DNA of 64,000 nucleotides from Cloacibacillus sp. An23 (GCF_002159945.1 NZ_NFJQ01000010.1:1-64000); one strand, 5' to 3'; counted from the first letter of the stretch, positions 15,487 to 23,755 are shown. Made by a program: numbers and translations. Notes: a model not told the origin generated them from the letters alone.

Positions 15487-17005
15487 TCAGCACCTCCGCT
15501 AGCTGTTCCAGGTAGTTTTCGTCTATTCCGTTCGCGAGCGATATGTCCGCGCCGCATCCGTCTATGATGTCGCGCAGCGTTATCTCCGCCTTGTATCTCG
15601 CGTATCCGTCGTGGAGTATCGTTATATACTCCGTCACCTTGTCTCCCGTCAGCTCCGCGTTGTAGTAGTTCACGCAGAGCATGTTTATCTGCTTGGCGCG
15701 GCTCTGCTTGACGTACCAGAGCCATTCGCGCACGCGCATCTCCTCCGGGCCGCCCATGATGTCCTCTCCATGCAGCGCGAGAGGCTCCTTCTCCGCCGGC
15801 GGGAAAACGTAGCCGCAGGCGGGACAGACCTTGACCGAAGTGTGCACCAGTTCTGCGCACTGTTCGCAGACCTTCACGGGCGCGTCTCCCGTGCCAGGCC
15901 CTTTATGCTTTGGCGGGACGACGTCGGTTATCGGACCGTGCCGCTTGACGTTTCCGGCGAAGTCAAGCACCAGGCAGTGGTCCGTGTGGCTCTTGAGCCT
16001 CATGCCGCGCCCGGCCATCTGGACGTAAAGACCAGGGCTCAGCGTCGGGCGCAGCATCGCGATGAGGTCGATGTCCGGGTAGTCAAAGCCGGTCGTCAGC
16101 ACGTTGGCGTTAGTCAGCGCCGTGACGCGCCCCGCCTTATAGTCGCGGATTATCCTCTCGCGCTCGGCCTTCGGCGTATCGCCTGTGACGGTCTCGGCGG
16201 ATATGCCCCGCGCGCGCAGCGCGTCGCGTATGGCGATGGAGTGCGCCACTCCGGCGCAGAAGAAGAGCCACGCCCTGCGGCCTCCGGCGCGCGCTATTAC
16301 TTCGTCGACTATGCACTCGTTGTCGTCGGTGTTGTTGACCGCCCGCTGAAGCTCGTGCTCTATATACTCGCCGCCGCGTCGGCCTACGCCGTCGACCGAG
16401 AGCTGCGCCGCGGGCAGCTTGGAGCGCAGCGGCGCGAGGTAGCCGCGCGACACAAGCTCCGCGACGGACACGGGTTCGACGAGTCCGTCGAATATCGCGC
16501 CGTGCTCGCTGATAAGCCCGTGGCCGAGACGGTACGGCGTCGCCGTGAGGCCGACTATCCGCATGTCCGGGTTCACGCCCTTGAGTTCGCCCAAGAGCTT
16601 TCTGTAGCCGCCTTCGGCTTTGTGGCTTATCGTGTGGGCTTCGTCGACGATTACGAGATCGACGTAGCCGAGCATCTCGGCCTTGCCGCGCACGCTCTGT
16701 ATCCCCGCGACTGTCACGGGCATTCCGACGTCGCGGCTGCCTATGCCGGCGGAGTATATGCCGAGCGGCGCTTCGGGCCACGCGAGCAGTATCTTTTCCG
16801 CGTCCTGTTCGAGCAATTCTTTGACGTGCGAGAGGACGAGTATCCGCGACCGCGGCCAGCGCGTCAGGATGTCGCGGCAGAGACCGGCTATGACGTGGCT
16901 TTTACCGCTGCCCGTGGGCATCACGACGCATGGGTTGCCTGCGTTGTATCTCATCCATGCGTAGAGCAGGTCGATCGCCCGCTGCTGATAATCTCTCAGA
17001 GCCAT
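15410..17005 (-). CDS. Superfamily 2 DNA helicase (RadD-like)
   Basis: A 531-residue helicase from the ATG at 17005, chosen because GGAGGTG lies 8 bases upstream. Motifs in order: Q-like LRDYQQRAID, Walker A VVMPTGSGKSHV, DEAH in LVIVDEAHTISHK, GLTATPYRLG, TTGFDYPDIDL and QMAGRGMRLK. Near residue 390 a zinc-ribbon CEQCAELVHTSVKVCPACG is present, as in RadD/YejH. It would unwind DNA during phage replication or recombination. The start overlaps the exonuclease stop by one base. Confidence 0.9.
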   Translation of the reverse strand: MALRDYQQRAIDLLYAWMRYNAGNPCVVMPTGSGKSHVIAGLCRDILTRWPRSRILVLSHVKELLEQDAEKILLAWPEAPLGIYSAGIGSRDVGMPVTVAGIQSVRGKAEMLGYVDLVIVDEAHTISHKAEGGYRKLLGELKGVNPDMRIVGLTATPYRLGHGLISEHGAIFDGLVEPVSVAELVSRGYLAPLRSKLPAAQLSVDGVGRRGGEYIEHELQRAVNNTDDNECIVDEVIARAGGRRAWLFFCAGVAHSIAIRDALRARGISAETVTGDTPKAERERIIRDYKAGRVTALTNANVLTTGFDYPDIDLIAMLRPTLSPGLYVQMAGRGMRLKSHTDHCLVLDFAGNVKRHGPITDVVPPKHKGPGTGDAPVKVCEQCAELVHTSVKVCPACGYVFPPAEKEPLALHGEDIMGGPEEMRVREWLWYVKQSRAKQINMLCVNYYNAELTGDKVTEYITILHDGYARYKAEITLRDIIDGCGADISLANGIDENYLEQLAEVLNDADAPETVTIKKDGRYYRVLARHW

Positions 17006-18024
17006 CAGAAGGGCACCTCCTCGTCTTTCTCGCCCTGTTTGTCGATTATTAAAAGTTCGTGCGTCGTGAGGGCGCAATCGGTGAGATACGGGCTTCCGTT
17101 GAGATATTCTCTGCCCTTTATCTCATATCGCGCGCAGAATCCGTTTTCCGTGCCGCCCCTGAATTTCCACGGCACGAGGTCGGGATGCGCGGTGTGGCAG
17201 TCGCAGCCAGCGCGCTGTTCGTCGACCGTAAGCTCGTATGGCGTGCCGTGCGAGCATATCCATGTCCCCTCTTTAGTCGGCGTGACGTGGGCGCAGGTGC
17301 GGCAGTTGACCTCTTCCGAAAGATGCGTCGTAAAGCAAAAGTCGTGCGCCGCGCAGAGCTTGCACTGCCACCACGACGGGTCGGCGGAGAGCGGCTCTGG
17401 TATCCTTTCCGCCAGCGCGAGGCCGTGTCCTCGGCGTATCAGGGATTCCGCCTTCGGCTTGTCGAGATATACGCGCTCGGCGTACATTTCGTCGTTGTCT
17501 TTGCATACGGCTATGTAGAGCGCGCGGTCTATCTTCGTGCCGAGCATGTAGCCCTGCATCTGCCACCAGTGGCGGCGCTTGGCCTCATAGACGCCTTTGC
17601 TCTGGAGCTCGCGGAAGGACTTGAGCGAGTGCGTCTTGAATTCCGCGACGTGGCGCGTCTTTTCGGCTCCGGGCACACCGCTTTCGATTATTCCGTCGAC
17701 GGAGCCGGATACGTGGCAGCCGAAGTCTACGCGGCACTGTCCGTCCTCGTCGGCGTCGGTCGAGCGGATCACGACGCCGGCGGCGCGGAGGTCGCGGACT
17801 ATGGTCTCTTCTTCGCGGTGTCCGCGGCGGAAGAGGCGCAGCATACGGCCTGAAAAATTTTCTGTAACCGCCCAGCGGAAGTTGAGCCATATCCAGCGGT
17901 CGCACGGGTGTCCCAAGAGCGAGAGCCCCAGATGCGCTCTCGGGGGCTCTCTGTGCTCTTCGTGCCACTTGTCTATGCGGCTCTGTATGTCAACCTGATT
18001 GAGCGGCTCCGGTAAAGCCGCCAT
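17005..18024 (-). CDS. PD-(D/E)XK exonuclease with Cys-rich C-terminal region
   Basis: A 339-residue protein. The nuclease core shows HVSGSVDGIIESG (Asp) and ARHVAEFKTHS-like ExK (EFKTHS), then WWQMQGYMLGTKIDRALYI with the QxxxY helix of lambda-exonuclease/Cas4-type enzymes. The C-terminal third has CKLCAAHDFC, CRTCAHVTPTKEG, and several more Cys/His, suggesting zinc or iron-sulfur binding. Next to Sak4-like and DUF669 genes it would supply single strands for phage recombination. Confidence 0.85.
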   Translation of the reverse strand: MAALPEPLNQVDIQSRIDKWHEEHREPPRAHLGLSLLGHPCDRWIWLNFRWAVTENFSGRMLRLFRRGHREEETIVRDLRAAGVVIRSTDADEDGQCRVDFGCHVSGSVDGIIESGVPGAEKTRHVAEFKTHSLKSFRELQSKGVYEAKRRHWWQMQGYMLGTKIDRALYIAVCKDNDEMYAERVYLDKPKAESLIRRGHGLALAERIPEPLSADPSWWQCKLCAAHDFCFTTHLSEEVNCRTCAHVTPTKEGTWICSHGTPYELTVDEQRAGCDCHTAHPDLVPWKFRGGTENGFCARYEIKGREYLNGSPYLTDCALTTHELLIIDKQGEKDEEVPF

Positions 18025-18030
18025 TGCCGC

Positions 18031-18555
18031 CTACCACTTGAAGTCTGGCGCACTAGAACGAGGCTGCGGCGGCTGCGCGAACGCCTGGCTGAAGCCTCCG
18101 CCTGCGGGAGGCATTACGGCGTCGCCTGCGGGCGGCATGGACGGCACGGCTCCGTCTACAGCCTTGTAGTTCCTCACGTCGTTGCTCGCTGGATATTTGT
18201 CGGTCGCCTCGCGTACCGTTACGCTCGCCCTGACGGTCGCGCCGAGCAGCTGATCCGTGTCCTGGAGCGGTTCCTGCACGCGGCCCGCGATGGTGAGGGC
18301 TTTGAGCTGCTGCCGGCCTATGCGCTCGGCCTCCGCGGAGCTGTTGCGGATGTTGAAGTTCGCAAAGAGCTTGCGCCCTTGGTAGGCGGGGCCGATTATG
18401 TCGAACTGGACTTTTATGCAGAGCCCGCCTGTGCTCGTCTGTTTGAGCTCCGTCTTCGTCACCTGCATGACGTATTCTCCCGCCGGCACGGGGGTGAAGT
18501 CTTCCGGTTTTACGCTTGCAAATTCCTGCGCGAAGTCGTTTCCGAGTATTGCCAT
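18031..18555 (-). CDS. DUF669 family phage protein
   Basis: A 174-residue protein (MAILGNDFAQEFASVKPEDF) with the DUF669 pattern: PAGEYVMQVTKTELKQTSTGGLCIKVQFDI split by a short gap, then GRKLFANFNIRN. The C-terminal 45 residues are Pro/Gly/Ala-rich and end PDFKW, a hydrophobic tip like that used by single-strand binding proteins to recruit partners. DUF669 genes regularly neighbour phage recombination genes. A ssDNA-binding role is suggested but not shown. Confidence 0.8.
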   Translation of the reverse strand: MAILGNDFAQEFASVKPEDFTPVPAGEYVMQVTKTELKQTSTGGLCIKVQFDIIGPAYQGRKLFANFNIRNSSAEAERIGRQQLKALTIAGRVQEPLQDTDQLLGATVRASVTVREATDKYPASNDVRNYKAVDGAVPSMPPAGDAVMPPAGGGFSQAFAQPPQPRSSAPDFKW

Positions 18556-18557
18556 GG

Positions 18558-18956
18558 TTATTTGTCCTCCTTTTTGAGTTCAACGGTTATGCTTACTTTG
18601 CCCGGGGTTTTCGTGATGGCGGCTGCGAAAACATTCTGTGTCATGGGATTGAGTGAGTTCCAGCCTTTTTTGTCCAGTTCGGCCTTCCAGCGGAATGACT
18701 TGTCCGCCTCTTCTTTCAGCCCGTAGCGGACCGTAATGTCTTGTAACTGTGCCGCGTCTATCTTGACGTTAATCGCGCGCTTGACGCAGACTTTGTATTC
18801 GTTTACGGTGCGGGTCTGCGAACCTTCCCACTGTTCGGGCACTTCGAGGGCTTTCGCGAGTTCGGCCTCGAGAGCCACGCGCTTCGCTTTCGCCGCGTCT
18901 TCGGCGGCTTTGGCTTCGTAGAGGTCTTCTATGAGTTCGTATGTAGCTTCGGTCAT
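18558..18956 (-). CDS. Hypothetical phage recombination-cluster protein
   Basis: A 132-residue protein from the ATG at 18956 (MTEATYELIEDLYEAKAAED); the frame is open to 19064 but that part overlaps the ATPase gene. Residues 1-45 are a likely coiled coil, followed by a small domain ending GKVSITVELKKEDK. It overlaps the ATPase stop by 4 bases. No function recognised. Confidence 0.65.
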   Translation of the reverse strand: MTEATYELIEDLYEAKAAEDAAKAKRVALEAELAKALEVPEQWEGSQTRTVNEYKVCVKRAINVKIDAAQLQDITVRYGLKEEADKSFRWKAELDKKGWNSLNPMTQNVFAAAITKTPGKVSITVELKKEDK

Positions 18957-19633
18957 TGCGCCTGTCCTCCTATTTTTTCGATGATTTTGCCGAGGTCGGC
19001 AGGTTCCCACATGTCGAGCCGCCCGCTCCTGTCCTTCGCCGTCCAGATGCCGTCCGTCGCGCACTGGAGCGTGCGCATCGTCTCGCCGTTTTCGTTCTGA
19101 CCGACGCGCAGCGCGAGGACTTCGTCAAAGAAGTACGGAAGCATCTGGCCGAGTTTCTGCCCCGGCATGGAGGGCGAGTGAAGGAGCTGGCCGAGTTCGT
19201 TCTGCTGTTTCTCTACTTTCGCGGAAAAGTAGACGTGCCGCCCGGGGAGGTCGCGGAAGTCGCGGATAAGGGCGGTCATTATGTCCTGCATCGCGCCGTA
19301 CGCCTGGCGCGGGTCTTTCGACTGAGCTTTTTCCGTTCCGAGCACGACTTCGGCGATTTCGGAGATGGAGTCGAGCGCTACGCTGCGGAAGCCCTTCGCC
19401 TCTTCGGACGAGGCGAGCCACCCGTAGGCCTCGCGTAAATCCGCCATAGTCTTGATTTCGATGTAGGGCAAATCCTCGCCGCTGATGGAGAGCAGCCCGC
19501 CTTCCGCCGAGAGGATGACGGGCGCCGGAAGCGTCTTTATGAGCGTGGTCTTGCCGGAGCCCGCCATACCGTAGACCAGGACCTTAAGGCCGTTCATTTT
19601 GACTGTGTTGGTGCTTTTCAGGTTGATTGCCAT
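18953..19633 (-). CDS. RecA-like phage ATPase, Sak4-type
   Basis: A 226-residue single-domain ATPase. Walker A is VYGMAGSGKTTLIKTLPAP (near 20-38); Walker B lies in FRSVALDSISEIAEVVL; and a HVYFSAKVEK strand matches the phage nucleotide-binding family (AAA_24). Sak4 proteins are short RecA-like factors that act in single-strand annealing with an SSB. The nearby exonuclease and DUF669 genes support a recombination module. A GGAAGG ribosome site precedes the ATG. Confidence 0.85.
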   Translation of the reverse strand: MAINLKSTNTVKMNGLKVLVYGMAGSGKTTLIKTLPAPVILSAEGGLLSISGEDLPYIEIKTMADLREAYGWLASSEEAKGFRSVALDSISEIAEVVLGTEKAQSKDPRQAYGAMQDIMTALIRDFRDLPGRHVYFSAKVEKQQNELGQLLHSPSMPGQKLGQMLPYFFDEVLALRVGQNENGETMRTLQCATDGIWTAKDRSGRLDMWEPADLGKIIEKIGGQAQ

Positions 19634-21009
19634 TATCCTTCCTCTTTGATTTCTTTTCCTTCTCTGAACTCCGCAAGCACTTCCGAATGCACTACTTTTT
19701 GATGTTTGAAGTCCAGGTCGCGTATATCCTGCTTCGTGCCGACCGCGACGCTGACGCCCTTGACTCCGGTTATCGTGTAGGCGTATACGCAGTAGGTCGG
19801 GGCTTCGTGCTCGCTTTTCACCTTCGCTTCCGCCATGGCGGCTTCGACTTCGTAGAGGGACATGACGAAGGTCATGAGCTCGATGGCCGATTCCTTTTCG
19901 CTTATCTCGTCTTTATGCGGAGCGAGCGCTTCTTCTTTGATTTCCTTGATGGCCCGTTTTTCCGCCAGTATCTTCGCCTGTAGGTGCGAGAACTTGTCTC
20001 TGGCTTCGCTGCGGTCTTTGTCCTGCTTGACCGGCTCGTCCGTCGGGAGGATCTCTTCGCCGGCGAGCCTTTGCTGTCCGTCCGGCTCGACGAAGACGGC
20101 GAGAGTCGTTTCTCCGGATTCCGTGTCTTCCGGCTCAGGTTCCGTTATCACAACCGGCGATTCCGTTATTGAAACGGGTAAATTCGTTGCCGGAACGGGG
20201 CCATGGCATGGGATGATTTCGCAATCTCCGCAACCAAAATATTTGCGTGCTCCGTCTATGTCCTCGACTTCGGCGACGTGCGAGCCAGGTACCTGCGGGC
20301 AGACGTAACGCTCCAATATCTGCGGCGCGGGTTCGGCGGAGGCCTGGCCGGCCTCTTTGTATTCTGCGTCGATGCGAAGTATCTCCGGCGTGAGGTCGTG
20401 CAGCCAGGTCTCCATAAGAGCGCTGGTTTCGAAAGAACGCAGCAGCTGCTCTCGTGTCACGCAGCTTCCTTCCGGCGGTCCTTCGCCTTTGTCTATCCCA
20501 TCTATGAGCGCGCGTATGTTCGCATTCTCTTCTCTGAGCCAGAACGCTCCTTCTTCGACCGCCGTGAAGGCGGCCTCCTGGAACGAGTCGTAAACATATA
20601 CGTCGAAGGCCGTCCTAAGCACGTTGTTGGCCCATACCGGCGGCCACGCGAGACTGTACTCGGTCATATACGGCGACTCTTTGCGCCAGCTTTTACCGTA
20701 TTTGAGATAGAGAACCGGGCTGAACAGTCCCGCAGGACAGCGTCTGACGTGCAGGTATGACGTACGGGCGTACGGTTTTTTTATCGAGCACGGGAAAAGC
20801 GGCATAGCCCCGTCGTCGCTGGTCGGTGAGAGATATGTTTTATCTATCTCCCAGTAGTCGAAGCTGTTTTCATCAAAGCCGAGCAGCGCGGCGATTTTTC
20901 GCGCCGTGGCGTCGCGGCCGTAGCCGCGCTTTCCGGCGTTTTCCTCGTGCAGCTTTATAAGCTCAGCGCGCCTGTCGTAGAATTCCGCGGCCGTGATGCC
21001 CATCGTCAT
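19633..21009 (-). CDS. Hypothetical phage protein, 458 aa
   Basis: I do not recognise a family. The N-terminal 130 residues (ITAAEFYDRRAELIKLHEEN, then YARTSYLHVRRCPAG) look globular. A middle segment has CPQVPGSHVAEVEDIDG and YFGCGDCEIIPCHG, possibly a metal site. A low-complexity acidic linker with repeated ITESP and ITEPEPED elements follows, then a coiled coil (SHLQAKILAEKRAIKEIKEE) and a C-terminal alpha/beta domain. It is in the early operon ahead of the Sak4-type ATPase and shares a terminal base with it. Confidence 0.6.
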   Translation of the reverse strand: MTMGITAAEFYDRRAELIKLHEENAGKRGYGRDATARKIAALLGFDENSFDYWEIDKTYLSPTSDDGAMPLFPCSIKKPYARTSYLHVRRCPAGLFSPVLYLKYGKSWRKESPYMTEYSLAWPPVWANNVLRTAFDVYVYDSFQEAAFTAVEEGAFWLREENANIRALIDGIDKGEGPPEGSCVTREQLLRSFETSALMETWLHDLTPEILRIDAEYKEAGQASAEPAPQILERYVCPQVPGSHVAEVEDIDGARKYFGCGDCEIIPCHGPVPATNLPVSITESPVVITEPEPEDTESGETTLAVFVEPDGQQRLAGEEILPTDEPVKQDKDRSEARDKFSHLQAKILAEKRAIKEIKEEALAPHKDEISEKESAIELMTFVMSLYEVEAAMAEAKVKSEHEAPTYCVYAYTITGVKGVSVAVGTKQDIRDLDFKHQKVVHSEVLAEFREGKEIKEEG

Positions 21010-21302
21010 ACGCCTGCCTCGTACGAGGCGGTGATAACGGTCTTCGCGCCGTCGTTGCCGCTGAACTCGTTCATGATAGTGAGCTCTCTGGCCTCGATGT
21101 CCTCAAGGATGTACTTCAAGGCCATAGCGGCGTGTTCTTTCGATATTTGCCCTTCTTCTAAACTCTCCTGCATTAGTTTTCTTTCATGCAGCGCGCTGTC
21201 TATGCGTTTTTGCCTGCGGTCGCGCTCCGCGGCCCAAACTCCCATGTAGACGCCGATTACAAAACAGACGGCTACAAACAGCATATAGACCGGCGTGCTC
21301 AC
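21006..21302 (-). CDS. Small membrane-anchored phage protein
   Basis: A 98-residue protein with one N-terminal membrane segment (VYMLFVAVCFVIGVYMGVW, residues 5-23) followed by a charged helix (ERDRRQKRIDSALHERKLM). It overlaps both neighbours by 4 bases. Function is unknown; the layout would put the helical part in the cytoplasm or periplasm according to topology. Confidence 0.6.
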   Translation of the reverse strand: MSTPVYMLFVAVCFVIGVYMGVWAAERDRRQKRIDSALHERKLMQESLEEGQISKEHAAMALKYILEDIEARELTIMNEFSGNDGAKTVITASYEAGV

Positions 21303-21586
21303 TGCCGGCGCTCCTTTCGGCGCGGATGTTCATCGATGTACTTGTCGAGCTCCCTGATGTCGTAGCGCGTGAGCTTCTCGTTGCCTTCGAGCTTCAAATA
21401 CTCCGGGCCGATGCCCTTATCGCGCCAGTCGCGCAGAGTGCGGCCGGAGACACCGAGATACTTCCCCGCCTCATTTTCGCCAAGCAGCCGCGGCGGCCTC
21501 TGCATGGATTCGTCAATCTTCTGGATGGCGTCCATCAGCGACGCCCGTAGTTCTTCACGCTGTTGTTCAAGTGCTTGTTCGGTCAT
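21299..21586 (-). CDS. MerR-type / excisionase-like HTH protein
   Basis: A 95-residue protein with an HTH_17-like segment: LLGENEAGKYLGVSGRTLRD, then WRDKGIGPEYLKLEGNEKL and YDIRELDKYIDEHP. This is the winged HTH seen in phage excisionases and small regulators. Residues 1-35 form a Gln/Glu-rich helix. As the first strong gene after the cro-like regulator it may be a DNA-bending Xis or an early regulator. Confidence 0.75.
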   Translation of the reverse strand: MTEQALEQQREELRASLMDAIQKIDESMQRPPRLLGENEAGKYLGVSGRTLRDWRDKGIGPEYLKLEGNEKLTRYDIRELDKYIDEHPRRKERRQ

Positions 21587-21657
21587 TTTCTAAATAGTCT
21601 CCTTTGTATGGTGTGCTATATTCTTTTAAAGATGTGAAGCGACTCCCTATGACGAAC

Positions 21658-21861
21658 TTAAAGACTAATTAGTATCCTTATGAGCTCTGGTAGGTCTTTA
21701 CTGTCTATCAGGGCTCTATCTTCTCCGGTCTTAGCATCTAGCCTGCGGAAAATCGCAGTCTTTAGTTTCTCGGCAAGCTGTTTTTTATCTTCGTCTGTAA
21801 ACGCTTTCAAATTTATCATCTCCCTTCGTTTAATTTCGTGTTGCCTGTATTCCGTTGTCAT
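21658..21861 (-). CDS. Small hypothetical phage early protein
   Basis: A short frame of up to 67 residues, lysine/glutamate-rich (FTDEDKKQLAEKLKTAIFRR). The upstream ATG at 21861 has no ribosome site. A GGGAG precedes an ATG with no spacing, or a TTG four codons later with 9 bases of spacing (start about 21807), so the true protein may be near 49 residues. No family recognised. Confidence 0.4.
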   Translation of the reverse strand: MTTEYRQHEIKRREMINLKAFTDEDKKQLAEKLKTAIFRRLDAKTGEDRALIDSKDLPELIRILISL

Positions 21862-21878
21862 GGTGCAGTGTGAAATTT

Positions 21879-22067
21879 TTATTCGTCAGAAACCAAATCT
21901 TTCACAGAACAGCCAAGAGCGTTGGCGATTTTTTCAAGTGCTCTAATAGTTGGACTTTTAGTCCCTCTTTCATAGGCCACTATGGAATTTATTGAAAGAC
22001 CAGCTTCCAATGATAATGTTTTTTGGGTCCAGTCTTTTTCTAATCTTTTTGATTTAATTCTGTTCAT
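21879..22067 (-). CDS. Cro-like XRE-family regulator
   Basis: A 62-residue single HTH protein: KSKRLEKDWTQKTLSLEAG followed by SINSIVAYERGTKSPTIRAL, typical of XRE/Cro repressors. It is the first gene of the leftward lytic operon, divergent from the cI-like gene, with a shared 148-bp control region. It would repress the opposite promoter and favour lytic growth. Confidence 0.82.
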   Translation of the reverse strand: MNRIKSKRLEKDWTQKTLSLEAGLSINSIVAYERGTKSPTIRALEKIANALGCSVKDLVSDE

Positions 22068-22109
22068 TTTAGTCCATCTATCCTCCTTTAGTTGGATTTT
22101 ACATAAAAC

Positions 22110-22182
22110 AAAATAACACTATAGCATATTTATGTCAAGACAAAATCCCACTATAGGATTATTGTATTTTCATACTATAGTG
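22110..22182. promoter_or_regulatory. Divergent immunity region: lytic promoter and three CTATAG operators
   Basis: The motif CACTATAG occurs at 22117 and 22149, and inverted (CTATAGTG) at 22175, each around a palindromic CTATAG core; centres are 32 and 24 bases apart. In minus sense a promoter is visible: TTGACA (22133-22138), 17 bases, TATTTT (22110-22115). The first operator lies inside its spacer. This is the expected design for repression by the cI-like and cro-like proteins. Confidence 0.8.
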
Positions 22183-22215
22183 TGTATTCTATAAATATGA
22201 ATAGGATGTGATGCT

Positions 22216-22881
22216 ATGAATATTGGGGAACGCATACGGATATACAGAGAAGCGCAAAAAATGAGCCAAGAAGAATTGGGCAAGATCGTTGGGCTTTCTA
22301 AAAATTCGATATATCTTTATGAAAAAGGAGAACGCATCCCACAATCTGACAATTTACTAAAAATTGCCACAGCACTTCAAATAACACCAGATATGTTATT
22401 TGGGACACCAGCGGCTAATGTATCGCATGTAAAAATGCTCGAAATCCCTCTGTTAGACATCGCCACGGCCGCAAGCTGCGGAGTCGGAAACGGCCTTTCT
22501 GGCGTAGAACTTCAAGCTGGTGAAACGGTTTTCATTGAGTATTCAGACTTGCAGCGCTATGACGATCTTCGCAAGCCGTTTGCGATTCACACCGAGGGAG
22601 ACAGTATGGAAGGCGCAGGACTTGAGGAAGGCAGCGTCGCCGTCATCAACCCCGCAGAAGACGTTATCAGTGGTGACATGGCGCTCGTCGTATGGAATGA
22701 TAATTGGTTCGTCAAATGGGTAATCTGGAATCCAGACGGCTCAGTAGAACTTCGTTCGGCTAATCCTAACTACGGCGCCATTAAAGTCGATAAGGAATAT
22801 GCCGCAGATAGTAATTGGTTCCGCATTGTCGGCAAGGTTGTCTCAATCATTAAGAGGACGAAGCCCAGAAGGGCGTTTTAA
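22216..22881 (+). CDS. cI-like repressor (XRE HTH plus S24 peptidase)
   Basis: A 221-residue LexA-type repressor. Residues 1-65 hold the HTH (MSQEELGKIVGLSKNSIYLY, EKGERIPQSDNLLK). A linker contains ATAASCGVGNG, where a Cys-Gly autocleavage site is likely. The S24 domain has the nucleophile Ser in HTEGDSMEGAG and the general-base Lys in WFVKWVIWN. It should maintain lysogeny and be inactivated after DNA damage through RecA. It is the only prophage regulator on the plus strand. Confidence 0.92.
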   Translation: MNIGERIRIYREAQKMSQEELGKIVGLSKNSIYLYEKGERIPQSDNLLKIATALQITPDMLFGTPAANVSHVKMLEIPLLDIATAASCGVGNGLSGVELQAGETVFIEYSDLQRYDDLRKPFAIHTEGDSMEGAGLEEGSVAVINPAEDVISGDMALVVWNDNWFVKWVIWNPDGSVELRSANPNYGAIKVDKEYAADSNWFRIVGKVVSIIKRTKPRRAF

Positions 22882-22904
22882 ATCTTTTAAGGAGCACACA
22901 TGAT

Positions 22905-23591
22905 ATGAAAAAATTCCTCGCAACGCTCGCGCTCATCTTTACTCTTACGTCAACGGCCTCCGCCGCGTCGCTCTACACCACGACGATAATGGACGTGTCA
23001 GCCGCCCAGGTACAGGATGCTCTCATTGAGATTTTCACCGGCAAGAACTTCACCATCGACGAAGTGACGCCTTACATGGTTTCCTTTCAGAAATCTTTCG
23101 GTGACGGCTTCTTCGAGCCGACGAAGCTCAACACCGTAAAATGCAACCTCATAGAGCGCGACGGCAACGTGCGGCTAATGGTGTCTCAGATGGAAATAAT
23201 CGCTGGGCGCACCATGCGCAAACGCTCGATAGATCACCTCATTCCGCTGCTGTCCGAGGTTAAGCACGTGCTGGACGGTACGCCGGTCGAAGAAGTGCGC
23301 AACGAAGCCGTCAACCAGCTTCCAGGCTCCGGCAATGAGCGCGAGAAGGAACTCGGCCTCGTCCTTGGAGAGAATGGCGGAGTCATCGACGTAAAACCAG
23401 GCAGCGCGGCGCACTGAAAAATCGCCATCGGCGACGCAATCCTCGAAATCAATGGCATGAGCCTAAACGGCATGGACCGCGAAGCCGTAAAAACCTACAT
23501 CGCCAACAAATGGGGCTCCGGCGTGTCGCTCATCATGCTTGTCCAGCACAACGGCGAGAAGAACTTCGTGACGCTGAAAAAAGGCGAATAA
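22905..23591 (+). pseudogene. Exported PDZ-domain protein gene with in-frame TGA (lysogenic conversion candidate)
   Basis: It starts 23 bases after the cI-like gene behind AAGGAG and has a signal peptide (MKKFLATLALIFTLTSTASA). The frame runs to a TGA at 23415-23417 (170 residues) but continues open to a TAA at 23589-23591. The join is inside a PDZ domain: GGVIDVKPGSAAH, stop, KIAIGDAILEINGMSLNG. One base change of a sense codon explains it, so I call a nonsense-mutated gene of 228 codons; readthrough is the alternative. Location suggests expression with the repressor. Confidence 0.8.
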
Positions 23592-23625
23592 TTATTAAAG
23601 GTTAAATGTAGGTTAAAGCAAAAAA

Positions 23626-23658
23626 TAAAAAGGGCCTTTCCATAACCGGAAAACCCTT
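23626..23658 (-). terminator. Rho-independent terminator after tRNA-Pro
   Basis: In minus sense AAGGGTTTTCC, a 6-base loop, GGAAAGGCCCTT, then TTTATTTTTT. It lies 9 bases beyond the tRNA 3' end and would end that transcript. Confidence 0.75.
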
Positions 23659-23666
23659 GAAATAGC

Positions 23667-23744
23667 TGGTCGGGATGGTCGGATTCGAACCGACGACCCC
23701 CTGCTCCCAAAGCAGGTGCGCTAACCAGACTGCGCTACATCCCG
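23667..23744 (-). tRNA. tRNA-Pro (anticodon TGG)
   Basis: A cloverleaf can be drawn in minus sense. The acceptor CGGGATG pairs with CATCCCG, then discriminator A and an encoded CCA. The anticodon arm is CCTGC-TTTGGGA-GCAGG with TGG at positions 34-36. The T arm is GTCGG-TTCGAAT-CCGAC. Length is 78 bases including CCA. The 3' end faces the prophage, the usual orientation when a tRNA is an attachment site. Confidence 0.96.
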
Positions 23745-23755
23745 ACGCCTACGAG

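Noticed and set aside
15611-17518. Plus-strand open frame of 635 codons opposite the helicase and exonuclease
   Set aside because: Antisense to two well-supported genes, no ribosome site, no family resemblance.
23415-23417. TGA in the PDZ gene as a selenocysteine codon
   Set aside because: The position is a variable residue of a PDZ loop, not a redox site, and I see no convincing SECIS-like hairpin just downstream.
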